48,188 nt of DNA, taken from a virus. The translations under genes and the position numbers were made by a program. Shown here piece after piece: positions 8,357 to 18,100 of the stretch. The stretch lies in the IMG/VR virus record IMGVR_UViG_3300020347_000007, positions 1-48,188 of that record; one strand, written 5' to 3'. The first letter of the stretch is position 1, and each line of letters begins with the position of its first letter. Below the pieces are notes generated by a model, which searched no databases, was not told where the DNA came from, and saw only the letters and a program-made list of their open reading frames with translations.

Positions 8357-9250
8357 ATGCTAAAGTTTAATATTAATAAACTCTCTCCTAGAGAAGTTAG
8401 AAGTTTCCTCAGAGACCCCAATAACAGAGAAGACGGTGTTCTTGTCGGAGCAGCATTTGCCAAGAACCTTATTGGTGGAGACTACTTTATTCCTCTAGCT
8501 AAAAGACTTCGCACATACTTTGGTAGTATGGCAGGAACTAAATATTCAAAGGACTCTTTGATTAAATCCAAAACTCCTAGAAGATATAAAGAAAACTTTG
8601 CACTAAAGGCAATTCTACCTGATCCTGTATATGACCCTCTTAAACTTCCTACTATTAATGCAGGAACAAAGCTAGGGCAGGGTATTCCCCTTTCTATGTT
8701 TAGCAATGCATCTGGAAGTAAAGGCACTCTTAATCACCTTTCACAGACAGAAAGAAAAGAAGTTGCTAAAAATCTTTATTGTCAAGTTCCATTAATTCAA
8801 GGGTTTAGAAGTCAGGCAAGATTTAGAAACCACAGTATCTTTATTAGTGATGGACTGGTAAAGAAGCAGGATAGTGAAACTTTAGTATCTGGGGACATTA
8901 GAGACTTACAGACTAAAGGTAGAGCAGTAGTCTATGAAGTATTAGATAACAAAGGTAAGAATGATCCTGTTGCTACATTTGAACTTGCTAACTACTGGAA
9001 AGACAATCATTTGTTTCAGGGATTAGTTTTACACTTTGATAGTATGGACCCTTTGCCAGAAGACCCCTATGCAAATAGACATGACAATATTGAATTTCTT
9101 GACCCTACAAGAGAATACCATGCAGAAATTATTGTTGTAATGCCTAGTGTTGATTATTACTACAGGGGGAACTTTGAAAGAAGAGTTCGCACTGATATTA
9201 ATTTTAGGACACTGATTAAAGATGGATTAGGTCATTTTCAATATAAATAA
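8357..9250 (+). CDS. Baseplate-cassette protein, unknown function
   Basis: I do not recognise this 297-residue protein. It starts one base after the needle gene stop and ends at the gp25 promoter, so it closes the first baseplate operon. The sequence is mixed alpha/beta with a basic N-terminal third and an acidic aromatic segment near residues 230-260. A C-terminal strand reads EIIVVMPSVDYYYRGNFERR. No membrane segment or catalytic motif stands out. Its place in the gp5 to gp25 interval suggests a hub or wedge assembly protein. Confidence 0.6.
   Translation: MLKFNINKLSPREVRSFLRDPNNREDGVLVGAAFAKNLIGGDYFIPLAKRLRTYFGSMAGTKYSKDSLIKSKTPRRYKENFALKAILPDPVYDPLKLPTINAGTKLGQGIPLSMFSNASGSKGTLNHLSQTERKEVAKNLYCQVPLIQGFRSQARFRNHSIFISDGLVKKQDSETLVSGDIRDLQTKGRAVVYEVLDNKGKNDPVATFELANYWKDNHLFQGLVLHFDSMDPLPEDPYANRHDNIEFLDPTREYHAEIIVVMPSVDYYYRGNFERRVRTDINFRTLIKDGLGHFQYK
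9242..9249 (+). promoter_or_regulatory. T4-type late promoter for gp25-gp6
   Basis: Exact TATAAATA overlapping the last codons of the preceding gene, 28 bases before the gp25 ATG at 9278. It marks a second late transcription unit. Confidence 0.75.
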
Positions 9251-9277
9251 GATAACAACCGGATAAAAAGTAGTCAT

Positions 9278-9727
9278 ATGGCAGTAAGAAAAGCATTCTC
9301 TATTGAAGACGGTAACTTAAATAGACCGTCTACTATCAATACCAGAAAAAGAAACTACAGTGACATTGATTTGACATTCACTGCTAGAACTACTGGTGAT
9401 GTGTTTAAAAAGAACGATGCAGCTGCTGTTAAGCAATCAGTGAAGACTATCTTGCAGACAAACTATGGAGAGAGACCTTTCCAGCCAAAGTTTGGTGCAG
9501 ATTTAAGGTCTAAGTTATTTGATAACTATACTGCTGATGAAAATGAATTCTTTGTTTCTGATGCAGTAAAAACTGCAATCAGACGTTATGAGCCTAGAGC
9601 AAAGGTTCTAGATGTTACAGTAAGTGAACAACCAGACAGAAATTTTTTAGGTGTGCAAGTGGAATTCCAAGTTATAGACACCAATGAAATTGTAGTATTA
9701 GATACTAGCATATCAAGGATTAGATAA
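9278..9727 (+). CDS. gp25: Baseplate wedge protein gp25
   Basis: 149 residues of the GPW/gp25 family (T4 gp25 is 132). Diagnostic stretches are ILQTNYGERPFQPKFG, DLRSKLFDN, and the EPR core motif in RRYEPRAKVLDV (Glu105-Pro-Arg107), followed by a VEFQVIDTNE strand. gp25 binds gp6 in the wedge and, like its T6SS counterpart TssE, helps initiate sheath assembly. It is two bases upstream of gp6, its structural partner. Confidence 0.92.
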   Translation: MAVRKAFSIEDGNLNRPSTINTRKRNYSDIDLTFTARTTGDVFKKNDAAAVKQSVKTILQTNYGERPFQPKFGADLRSKLFDNYTADENEFFVSDAVKTAIRRYEPRAKVLDVTVSEQPDRNFLGVQVEFQVIDTNEIVVLDTSISRIR

Positions 9728-9729
9728 GA

Positions 9730-11613
9730 ATGGCAACCACAATTACACCATCAGACTTAAACTTTGATGATATTAAAACATCTCTAAAGACTTACTTTGC
9801 GTCTAAGTCAGAGTTTGCTGATTATGACTTCGAAGGTTCTGGTCTGTCTAACATCATGGATGTGTTAGCATACAACACACACTTGAACGGATTGATTGCA
9901 AACTTTGCATTGAATGAAGCATTTTTACCTACAGCACAACTCAGAACATCTTTGGTAAACCAATCACTTTCTTTTGGATATATTCCAAGATCAAAGACTT
10001 CATCCCGTGCGCAGTTGACAGTTAGTGTAAATCTTTCGTCTGCTGCTTCTAGACCATCAACTGTGACACTTCCAGCTGGAACAGCATTCACAGCATCAGT
10101 TGATGGAGTTACATATACCTTTAGAACACTTGTAGATTATATTGGGTATGACACAACAGGTTCTGGTATCTACACGTTTGTAGATCAACTTGGCAATCCA
10201 TATATTACGGTTCTTGAAGGTAGTTTAACGGTCAAGACATTCATTGCAGAAATTACAGGTGATAGACAAGTATATGTTGTCCCTGATGCTGACTTGGACC
10301 TTACCACAGTTGGTGTGCAGGTATATGAAGATATTAACTCTGATACCTTTACCACATACTTCAGTTCAAATGCTACAACTAGCGGTAATGTTATTAACAC
10401 TATATCTGCTTCTACTGCCCTCTATCTTCCACTAGAAACCTATAATGGATACTGGGAGTTTAACTTTGGTGTAGGTGGTGTTACAGGAATTAACCCTGAG
10501 AATGGTCAGGCAATCCGTATTACATACTTAAGAACAAGTGGATTGGATGCAAATGGAGCATCTGTATTTACTCCTACGGGAACACTGAGCGTAAACAATG
10601 TTTCTTATAATCTAAATGTTACTACATTTGCAAAGTCTTCTTTTGGTGCAGATAAAGAAGGTATTGAATCTATTAGACAAAATGCTCCACTTTCTTACCT
10701 TGCCCAAAATAGATTTGTTGCTGCTGGGGATTACCTTGGAGTTATTGCTAACGGTGTTCCGGGCATTAAATCTATTAATGCATGGGGTGGAGAAGATAAT
10801 ATTCCTGCCAAGTATGGTAAAGTTTTAGTCTCTCTTGTATATGAAGACACTTTATCAGAAACACAGAAGCTAGCAACAGAGTCTTTGATTGTACAGAACT
10901 TGACTGATCCATTATCTGTAATCGGCATTGAAGCAGAATTTGTTGATCCAGTATTCATTTACCTTGACACCACGACTACATTTAGATATAATAGTGGATT
11001 GACAAATCTTACACGACAGGCAATTGAAAACAAAGTTAGAAATTTTGTCCAGTCATATTTTGATGTGAACACTGGAAAATTTAACGATGTAGTCCACAAG
11101 TCTAAACTTTCTGCTGCTATTGATACTGCCGATGCTTCTATTCTTGGGACTAAAATTGAAACAAAAATGACTGCTAGGTTTACTCCAAATAGAAATCCTA
11201 ACACAGATAATATCATTAGAGCAGACTACACTATTAACTTCTTGAATAGTATTCAATCCCCATTAATGGTAGATTCTACAATTACCAGTGATAGATTTAG
11301 TTTTAACAATGTCGTTTGCACAATTAGAAATAAAAAGGGACACTCTACTTTATTGCAGATTGTTGACCAGAATAGTAAAGTGGTAGCAGACAATATTGGT
11401 AACTATGATCCTACTACTGGTATTCTAACATTAACTGGATTTCAACCACAATCTATTACTTCTGGTGCGAGGTTCTTAAATATTACTGCTGTTCCTGCTG
11501 ATGATACAAACTTTAAGCCACTAAGAAATACTCTGCTGACTTTAGGTAATAACTTTGTATCTGGTATTCCAGATGTAGATGCTGCAACTGCTGTTACAGG
11601 TGTGACTAACTAA
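9730..11613 (+). CDS. gp6: Baseplate wedge protein gp6
   Basis: 627 residues, close to T4 gp6 (660), and next to gp25 as expected. Family hallmarks are an N-terminal helix region with NIMDVLAYNTHLNGLIANFA, LRTSLVNQSLSFGYIPRS, and a GDYLGVIANGVPGIKSINAWGG block. After that comes a J-like region, FVDPVFIYLD...TFRYNSGL, with LTRQAIENKVRNFVQ. gp6 dimers form the continuous ring that ties the six wedges together and controls baseplate opening. The C-terminal 120 residues are beta-rich. Confidence 0.92.
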   Translation: MATTITPSDLNFDDIKTSLKTYFASKSEFADYDFEGSGLSNIMDVLAYNTHLNGLIANFALNEAFLPTAQLRTSLVNQSLSFGYIPRSKTSSRAQLTVSVNLSSAASRPSTVTLPAGTAFTASVDGVTYTFRTLVDYIGYDTTGSGIYTFVDQLGNPYITVLEGSLTVKTFIAEITGDRQVYVVPDADLDLTTVGVQVYEDINSDTFTTYFSSNATTSGNVINTISASTALYLPLETYNGYWEFNFGVGGVTGINPENGQAIRITYLRTSGLDANGASVFTPTGTLSVNNVSYNLNVTTFAKSSFGADKEGIESIRQNAPLSYLAQNRFVAAGDYLGVIANGVPGIKSINAWGGEDNIPAKYGKVLVSLVYEDTLSETQKLATESLIVQNLTDPLSVIGIEAEFVDPVFIYLDTTTTFRYNSGLTNLTRQAIENKVRNFVQSYFDVNTGKFNDVVHKSKLSAAIDTADASILGTKIETKMTARFTPNRNPNTDNIIRADYTINFLNSIQSPLMVDSTITSDRFSFNNVVCTIRNKKGHSTLLQIVDQNSKVVADNIGNYDPTTGILTLTGFQPQSITSGARFLNITAVPADDTNFKPLRNTLLTLGNNFVSGIPDVDAATAVTGVTN

Positions 11614-11614
11614 A

Positions 11615-12583
11615 ATGTCTAATGAAAGAACCTTAACCGACTTCAACCGACTAGAAGCAAACTTGTATGACCCACAGGTTGATACAGTTGTTCCTGAACA
11701 TTTTAAAGAGCAATACCCTAAACTAGTAGATTTTATTAAATCATACTATGAGTATCTTGATAGTGATGGGCAACCGACACACAACCTCAAGAAAATGTTC
11801 ACTATTAAAGACCCTAATTCTACAGATAAAGAATTTCTAGACCTTCTTTATGCAGAGCGTGTTCCCGGAATTAGTCCAGATACATTCCCTTCTCCTAGAT
11901 TTTCTTTGCTGCAAATCCCCGGATTTCTTAATTCCAAAGGTTCTAAAATATCTATTGATGGGTTCTTTAGATGGTTTTATGGAACAGATGTTGAGCAAAT
12001 CCTTCCTAGAAATTCTATGTTCATTGTGGGACAATCAGAGATTGGTGCGGAATCTTTAAGATTTATTCAAGATTCATATTTCTATCAAGTGTATTCTATT
12101 CTACTGAGAACTAATATTCCTACAGCAGAGTGGTTTTCTTTTTACAAAAGCTATTTGCATCCAGCAGGGTTTGCAATCTTTACAGAAACTCTGTTTGAAC
12201 TTTTACCGACAAACTCTATTATAGCAGAAAGTATGCCTCTCGCTATTGTAGATAGTGACATTGCTGTAACTTCCTTTGAATTCTCTGCTAATGTTAATCT
12301 TTTCCCAACTATTAGCCTTACAGGTATTGATAGTGCTACAGATACGAGATACTACCCTGATAGAGATATTCATTTCTATAATAATACTATTGGTGATATG
12401 GGAGACTCCTACAGTAATTATGCATCTATTGCAGATATCCTAAATACTAATTCACTGACCTTTGATGATTCAGCAGATTCTGTTAATTCTGAACTTACCC
12501 GTATCTTTATGTCTGACACAATTCAAACCTTGGACGAAGATGCTTTTCCATTTTATGATAGTGTAGGGACTGATGTTCCTTAG
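11615..12583 (+). CDS. Virion structural protein at the gp7 position
   Basis: 322 residues. The first 190 match a conserved structural protein I associate with marine T4-like phages: VPEHFKEQYPKLVDFIKSYY, LDSDGQPTH, PGFLNSKGSKISIDGFFRWF, and SYLHPAGFAIFTE. The rest is acidic, rich in Asp-Ser and less structured. It occupies the place of T4 gene 7 (a 1032-residue wedge protein) but is only a third as long and shows no clear gp7 sequence. I take it as a wedge or fibre-attachment protein. It is followed by a promoter gap, so it ends the gp25-gp6 unit. Confidence 0.65.
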   Translation: MSNERTLTDFNRLEANLYDPQVDTVVPEHFKEQYPKLVDFIKSYYEYLDSDGQPTHNLKKMFTIKDPNSTDKEFLDLLYAERVPGISPDTFPSPRFSLLQIPGFLNSKGSKISIDGFFRWFYGTDVEQILPRNSMFIVGQSEIGAESLRFIQDSYFYQVYSILLRTNIPTAEWFSFYKSYLHPAGFAIFTETLFELLPTNSIIAESMPLAIVDSDIAVTSFEFSANVNLFPTISLTGIDSATDTRYYPDRDIHFYNNTIGDMGDSYSNYASIADILNTNSLTFDDSADSVNSELTRIFMSDTIQTLDEDAFPFYDSVGTDVP

Positions 12584-12591
12584 AATTCTGT

Positions 12592-12599
12592 TATAAATA
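12592..12599 (+). promoter_or_regulatory. T4-type late promoter for the gp8 operon
   Basis: Exact TATAAATA in the 44-base gap between 12583 and 12628, 28 bases before the next ATG. Confidence 0.75.
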
Positions 12600-12627
12600 T
12601 TATTAATTCATTTACTGAGTAGGTAAC

Positions 12628-13701
12628 ATGGCAAGACAAAACATTTCAATCGGTGCTGCGGCTAATGATGGTACAGGAGATACCCTTAGAGGTGCTGGCA
12701 CTAAGATTAATGATAACTTTACAGAACTTTATTCTGCACTAGGTGGTGATAGCACATCACTTGGTAATAATATTAGTTTTGATAGCACTGGTATCATTTT
12801 TTCCAATGACTCTAACTTCAGTGTTACTTTAGGACTGCTAGACTCAGCTCTTATGAGTAATAAGGTTGTCAGTCTCCCTAACAAGACTGGTGAGATTGTA
12901 GTCATTGAAGGTGCAGCAGGAAACAAAAACGTTGATCTTGCAGACTCTCCTACTGGTGTTGCAGCAACACTGTATTTTGGTAATGCCTTTGCTAATGCTG
13001 CTGCACTTCCTTCTGCTACTGTATATAACGGTATGTTTGGGTTCTTGACAGACGAAGAAAAGGCTGTAGCAGCACATGGCACAAATGGTTGGATACGGTT
13101 AATTGATAGTGATACTTTAACTACAGGTAACTATAGTATAACAACTAACGCAACTTTTAGTGGTCTTACAATGAATGACCCTAAAATGAAGACAATTCTT
13201 CGTGATTCTGGTGATCAACCCATTGTTCAATTGTCTACAGATGGCACACCTACTAACTACTTAAAAATTACTTCTACTGATTCGTCCCCAACTGTTGGAG
13301 CAGAAGGTGGAACAGACGTAGGAGTAAACATTAAACCAAAGAATGATGGTGTAATTAATTTTAACGGTAGAGTTAAATATAATACACAAAGCTTAACTCA
13401 TGTTGATAACGTATTCGACTCAGGTGCAGCAGTATACATTATCAATGCATCCACTTCTCACACATTTAATTTCTTTGGGACAGGTTTTGAAGTTGGTGAA
13501 GTAAAGAAAATTATTAACAAGAGTGGCGCAAACACTGTTACAATCCAATGGCCTAATGGTCTAACATACTTTGCTCATCCAGACGGTGGTTCTGGTTTTG
13601 TGGAAATGACAGGCAATGGATACTTCGAAACAATTTGGGACGGAGACCAGTGGCAGATTAGTAAAGACTCAGATAAACTCGGCAAATTTGGAATTGGTTA
13701 A
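12628..13701 (+). CDS. Short fibre / virion structural protein
   Basis: 357 residues with an N-terminal block, IGAAANDGTGDTLRGAGTKI followed by NDNFTELY, that is frequent at the start of marine phage fibre proteins and probably forms a trimeric attachment helix. Residues about 127-160 (LPSATVYNGMF...AAHGTNGWIRLID) form a small domain also found in the 27607-30354 fibre. The C-terminal part is beta-rich and ends in a region with TIQWPNGL and a Gly/Trp-rich tip, suggesting a trimeric beta fibre. It lies directly before gp8, so it may be a wedge-bound short fibre. Confidence 0.65.
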   Translation: MARQNISIGAAANDGTGDTLRGAGTKINDNFTELYSALGGDSTSLGNNISFDSTGIIFSNDSNFSVTLGLLDSALMSNKVVSLPNKTGEIVVIEGAAGNKNVDLADSPTGVAATLYFGNAFANAAALPSATVYNGMFGFLTDEEKAVAAHGTNGWIRLIDSDTLTTGNYSITTNATFSGLTMNDPKMKTILRDSGDQPIVQLSTDGTPTNYLKITSTDSSPTVGAEGGTDVGVNIKPKNDGVINFNGRVKYNTQSLTHVDNVFDSGAAVYIINASTSHTFNFFGTGFEVGEVKKIINKSGANTVTIQWPNGLTYFAHPDGGSGFVEMTGNGYFETIWDGDQWQISKDSDKLGKFGIG

Positions 13702-13716
13702 AGTAGGTAAAAAAAC

Positions 13717-15096
13717 ATGGTAGCAATCGTAACCGATGATTTAAAGAAAACAGTTGTAGCAGAATTAATCTCTGATGTAGGTGATTCAGCAAGCAACTAT
13801 TATATTGGTATTGGTAAGTCCGATCAATGGAATATTACTGATACACCACCAACACCAGTTCCTACAGATAGAGAAGAACGGGACTTTCGTGCAAATCTTC
13901 AGTCTGTTATTAAAACTACTGATGTTAGTTATGTTGCTCCTAGATATAACTGGGCATCTGGCACAATCTATCAAGCATATAGTGACGAAAAGACCACAAC
14001 TTCAAATGGTCAATACTATGTAATGACTGCATCAAACAGAGTATATATTTGTATACAGCAAGGTAAAGATGATGCAGGAGCAATTCAACCCTCTAGTGTA
14101 GACCCTGATACAACTCTGACTACTTCTGGTCCCGGTGTTGCAACTGCGGATGGATATATTTGGAAGTATCTCTATACACAATCTGCTCTGAGATTGAGTA
14201 AGTTTGGTTCTGCTAACTTTATTCCAGTAGAATTTGTTGGTAGTGGTTCGCTTACCTCTATTGAAACAGCACAGAAAAATGTTCAGAATGCTGCTATTAC
14301 GGGTTCTATCATTGGATATAAGGTAATCTCTCCCGGCTCTGGATATGCTATTAGTGATACTGTAACTATTGAAGGTAACGGCAGTTTTGCTAGAGCTAAA
14401 TTGACTGCTGACCCTACTTCTGGTGTTATTAGAAAAGTAGAGATTGATGACTCTGCTGCTATTCCTATTGGGTCTGGATATAATTTTGCTAATATTAAAA
14501 TCAATACTTCTACAGGAACAGGAGCAGTCATTAGACCTGTGATTTCCAAAAAAGGTATTGGTGCTGATGCTAGAGAAGACCTTAGAGCAGGGGCAGTTAT
14601 GTTCAATGCTAAAATTGTAGGGGAAGCTGGCGAAGGTGATTTTATCATTAACAATGACTTTAGACAGGTAGGACTAATTAGAAATCCAACTGTTCCTACT
14701 AGTCGTGCACCTGCTAATGGTGCTGCTGATTCAGATTTTACAGCAACTACTGGTTCTGCACTTAGAATTCTTACTTTAGATTCTGCTATTACAACAGGTA
14801 TTCAGCAAGACGATCTTTTGGTAGGAGATAACACTGGTGCAAAAGGGTTTGTAGATAAGGTCAATGGTCCACAGATTTCCTACCACCAAAACGACAACAC
14901 AGGTTACTTAGCATTTAGCTCTGCTGATGTTGCTATCGATAATTCGTTAGGAACCACAACTGCTGCTGCTTTTCTGTCAGATTCTGATGGTGAAGTTAAT
15001 CCTTTCAGTGGGGATGTGCTATATATTGAGAACAGATCAGCAATCCTTCGCAGTAGTGTCGGCACGGAAGATATTAAAATGATTGTGCAGTTTTAA
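13717..15096 (+). CDS. gp8: Baseplate wedge protein gp8
   Basis: 459 residues. The N-terminal 190 carry the gp8 pattern: VGDSASNYYIGIGKSDQWN, DFRANLQSVIKTTDVSYVAP, NGQYYVMTASNRVYICI, and DGYIWKYLYT. T4 gp8 (334 residues) forms dimers that join gp6, gp7 and gp10 in the wedge. The C-terminal extension, about 130 residues longer than in T4, is beta-rich with repeated Gly-Ser turns. The upstream gap of 15 bases has an AGGT-type ribosome site. Confidence 0.88.
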   Translation: MVAIVTDDLKKTVVAELISDVGDSASNYYIGIGKSDQWNITDTPPTPVPTDREERDFRANLQSVIKTTDVSYVAPRYNWASGTIYQAYSDEKTTTSNGQYYVMTASNRVYICIQQGKDDAGAIQPSSVDPDTTLTTSGPGVATADGYIWKYLYTQSALRLSKFGSANFIPVEFVGSGSLTSIETAQKNVQNAAITGSIIGYKVISPGSGYAISDTVTIEGNGSFARAKLTADPTSGVIRKVEIDDSAAIPIGSGYNFANIKINTSTGTGAVIRPVISKKGIGADAREDLRAGAVMFNAKIVGEAGEGDFIINNDFRQVGLIRNPTVPTSRAPANGAADSDFTATTGSALRILTLDSAITTGIQQDDLLVGDNTGAKGFVDKVNGPQISYHQNDNTGYLAFSSADVAIDNSLGTTTAAAFLSDSDGEVNPFSGDVLYIENRSAILRSSVGTEDIKMIVQF

Positions 15097-15111
15097 AAGG
15101 TAAAATAAGAA

Positions 15112-18100
15112 ATGCCAAATACGTTTAACGAAAATACATTTGCTACTACCTATAAGGATGACTACAGAGATAGTGATAACTATCACCGCATTCTGTTTAA
15201 CTCTGGTCGAGCATTGCAAGCCAGAGAACTTACACAGGCGCAGACAATCATCCAGAAAGAACTGGCAAGACTTGGTAGGCACATCTTTAAGGAAGGTGCT
15301 GTTGTAAACCCCGGTGGATTAATGGTAGATGATGCTTATGAGTTTGTTAAACTTGCTGATGCATCTCCTTCTGTTTACCCCGGTGACATTCTGACTGCTA
15401 CTGCCAGCAATGGTGTAAAGGCTGAAGTTCTTGAAGTTGTAGAACAAACAGGTAGTGATCCTGCTACAGTTTACGTTAAATACATTAATGCTGGCACTGC
15501 TACTTCAAGTGCTACACCTATCAGATTTTCTGCTGGTCAGGCACTGGACAATGGTGATGAATCTGGCAATGGTGGTTCAGGTGTAACTGTTGCTCCTGCT
15601 ACAAAGAACCCTGTAGTCGGTCAAGGATTTAAAGTATCCGTAAACTTAGGTGGATATTTCACTAGAGGACATTTTGTACAGTCCTTGCCGCAAGGTGTTA
15701 TTATTAGTAAGTATAGTAACAACCCTACTACAAATGTCGGGTTCTTGATTGCAGAAGATATTGTTACTGTTGCTGATACTAATGACCTTTATGATAATCA
15801 GCTTGGGTATGCCAACGAAACTGCACCGGGTGCAGACAGATATAGAATTAGACTTACTCTTGCAAACCAAGAATTTGTAGACTCTGCTGATAACTTTATT
15901 GTTATTAATAGATTTGTCAATGGTATTATGCAGCAAGAGATTGATGAAAATGATAACTATAATATCATTGGTGATGAACTTGCACAAAGAACCAAAGAAG
16001 AGTCTGGTAGTTATACAGTAGACGACTTCCAAGTTAAGTTCAGACCAAGTAAATCTGGAACAGATTACCTTGATTTAGAAGTATCTCCGGGTGTTGCATA
16101 TGTAAATGGGTATAGAGTTTCTAAACCAGCATCTAGCATTATCACTGTAGAAAAGCCAAGAAGCACAGAGAAATTTGAAAACGAAAATATTCCTGTAAGT
16201 TATGGTAACTATGTAGTAACTTCAGGGACTGTAGGCCTTCCTGATATTAGCAGTAATCAAATTTATAGATTGTATACTGCTGCTGATGTGGGTGGAACTG
16301 TTATTGGTAACTGTAAAGTTAGAGCGGTAGAATCTCAAGGTGATGGCACATATAGATACTACATCTTTGATGTGCAATTAGTTGCTGGTCAAAATTTTAG
16401 AGATACTAGAAGTATCGGTGTTGATGCAACTCATCATGCTAATATTAAAATTGATGATACTAACAGTATTGCTGTAATTCAGCAAGAAACAAATAATAAC
16501 GTATTCTTTGATCTTCCTAGAAACAGACCTTCTAGTCTAGAAGATTTTGACTTAACTATTCAAAGACATTTAAGTCAGACAGCAAGTAGTAATCAAATTG
16601 CCTTTACACTGAGTGGCACAGAGACTTTTGTTGATACAACTCTTTGGTTATTAGTGCGAGATGACTCAGGGGCAGTTGTTACAGTTACACCAAGTAATAC
16701 AACTCTTTCAGGTGACTCTAAGCAAGTAACTATCACGGGACTTGTAGACGGTGTATTATATCGGTTACTGGCATATGTAGATTTGGGAGCAGGTGCTACT
16801 CAAAGAACAAAGACAAAGACATTTGGTGGCACTGCTACACTTACATGGGATAGTGACGGCAATGGCATTCGTTTTGCAGAATTGCCAAACACTGACATTT
16901 ATGAATTTTTGGAAGTATTAGACTTTGATAGTAATAATATCAGTTCCAAGGTAACTACAGATGATGGGCAGAGAGATAACTTCTATCAGAAAGGTAGAGT
17001 AATTCTCAGAGGTAGTGAGGCTTTACCTAGAAACAATACAGTCAAAGTCAAGTATAATTACTTTGAGCATACAGCAGGAGATTTCTTCTCTCGTAACTCG
17101 TATATTGGTGCAGTTGCATATGAAGATATTCCTACCTATAGAATGCAGAATGGTTTTGAAGTAGAACTGAGAGATGTTCTGGATTTCAGAGGGGTGCAGG
17201 ATAGTGCATCTACTGGATTTGATGGAGCAGAAGCACTTGTTACACCACTACCTAGAAATACTAGTGCTATTGGTGCTGACATTACCTACTATGATCCAAG
17301 AAACGATATTCTTGTAGTCACAGAAGAAGGGGATATCCAATACATTACTGGTCAACCAAACGTTAATCCAGTAATTCCTTCTGTGCCAAGTACGTCTATG
17401 CACACTCATAGTTTTGCATTGAACGCATATACTGATAATGAAGATGACCTTGGTGTAAGACCTGTAGATAACAGAAGATACACTATGCGTGATATTGGTA
17501 ACATTGCCAAGCGTATTGACAATCTTGAAGAAGTAACATCTCTTACATTGTTAGAACTTGAAACATCTTCTTTAGAAGTTCTAGACTCTGCTGGTAATAA
17601 TAGATTCAAGAATGGTTTCTTTGCTGATAATTTCAAAGACTTAGCTTTTGCTGATATCTTTGCTACAGATTACAGTGCTTCACATGATGCTGTTAATCAG
17701 TTAATTATGCCTAGTGCTGGACAAAACAGTGTAAGATTGATTGTAGATTCTGATGCATCTGTTGCTGCTAACACTGTTAGAAAAGGTGACTTCATCTATC
17801 TCTCATATAATGAAGTCCTTGAAATTGATCAGAATGTTGCAACAGAAACAATGAACATTAACCCATTTGCGGTTATTAGTTTTATTGGTCAACTTGAGTT
17901 ATCCCCTGACCAAGATCAGTGGAGAGAGGATGTATTCCTTGAGGCACCTAGAGCGCAAAGAGCGCTCAGAGTTAGAAGACGTAGAGGTAGAAACCTAACT
18001 CCTAGACAAAGAAGACGTAGAGCTAGATTTATCCAAAGACCTATCAGAGTTGAGGCAGTTAATACTGATGCACAACCATCAGTAGGTTCGCTATCTTCTT

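Noticed and set aside
17951-17967. Strong GC hairpin GAGCGC-AAAGA-GCGCTC, considered as a terminator
   Set aside because: It lies inside the giant gene and is not followed by a T run, so it is more likely a product of the Arg-rich coding sequence.
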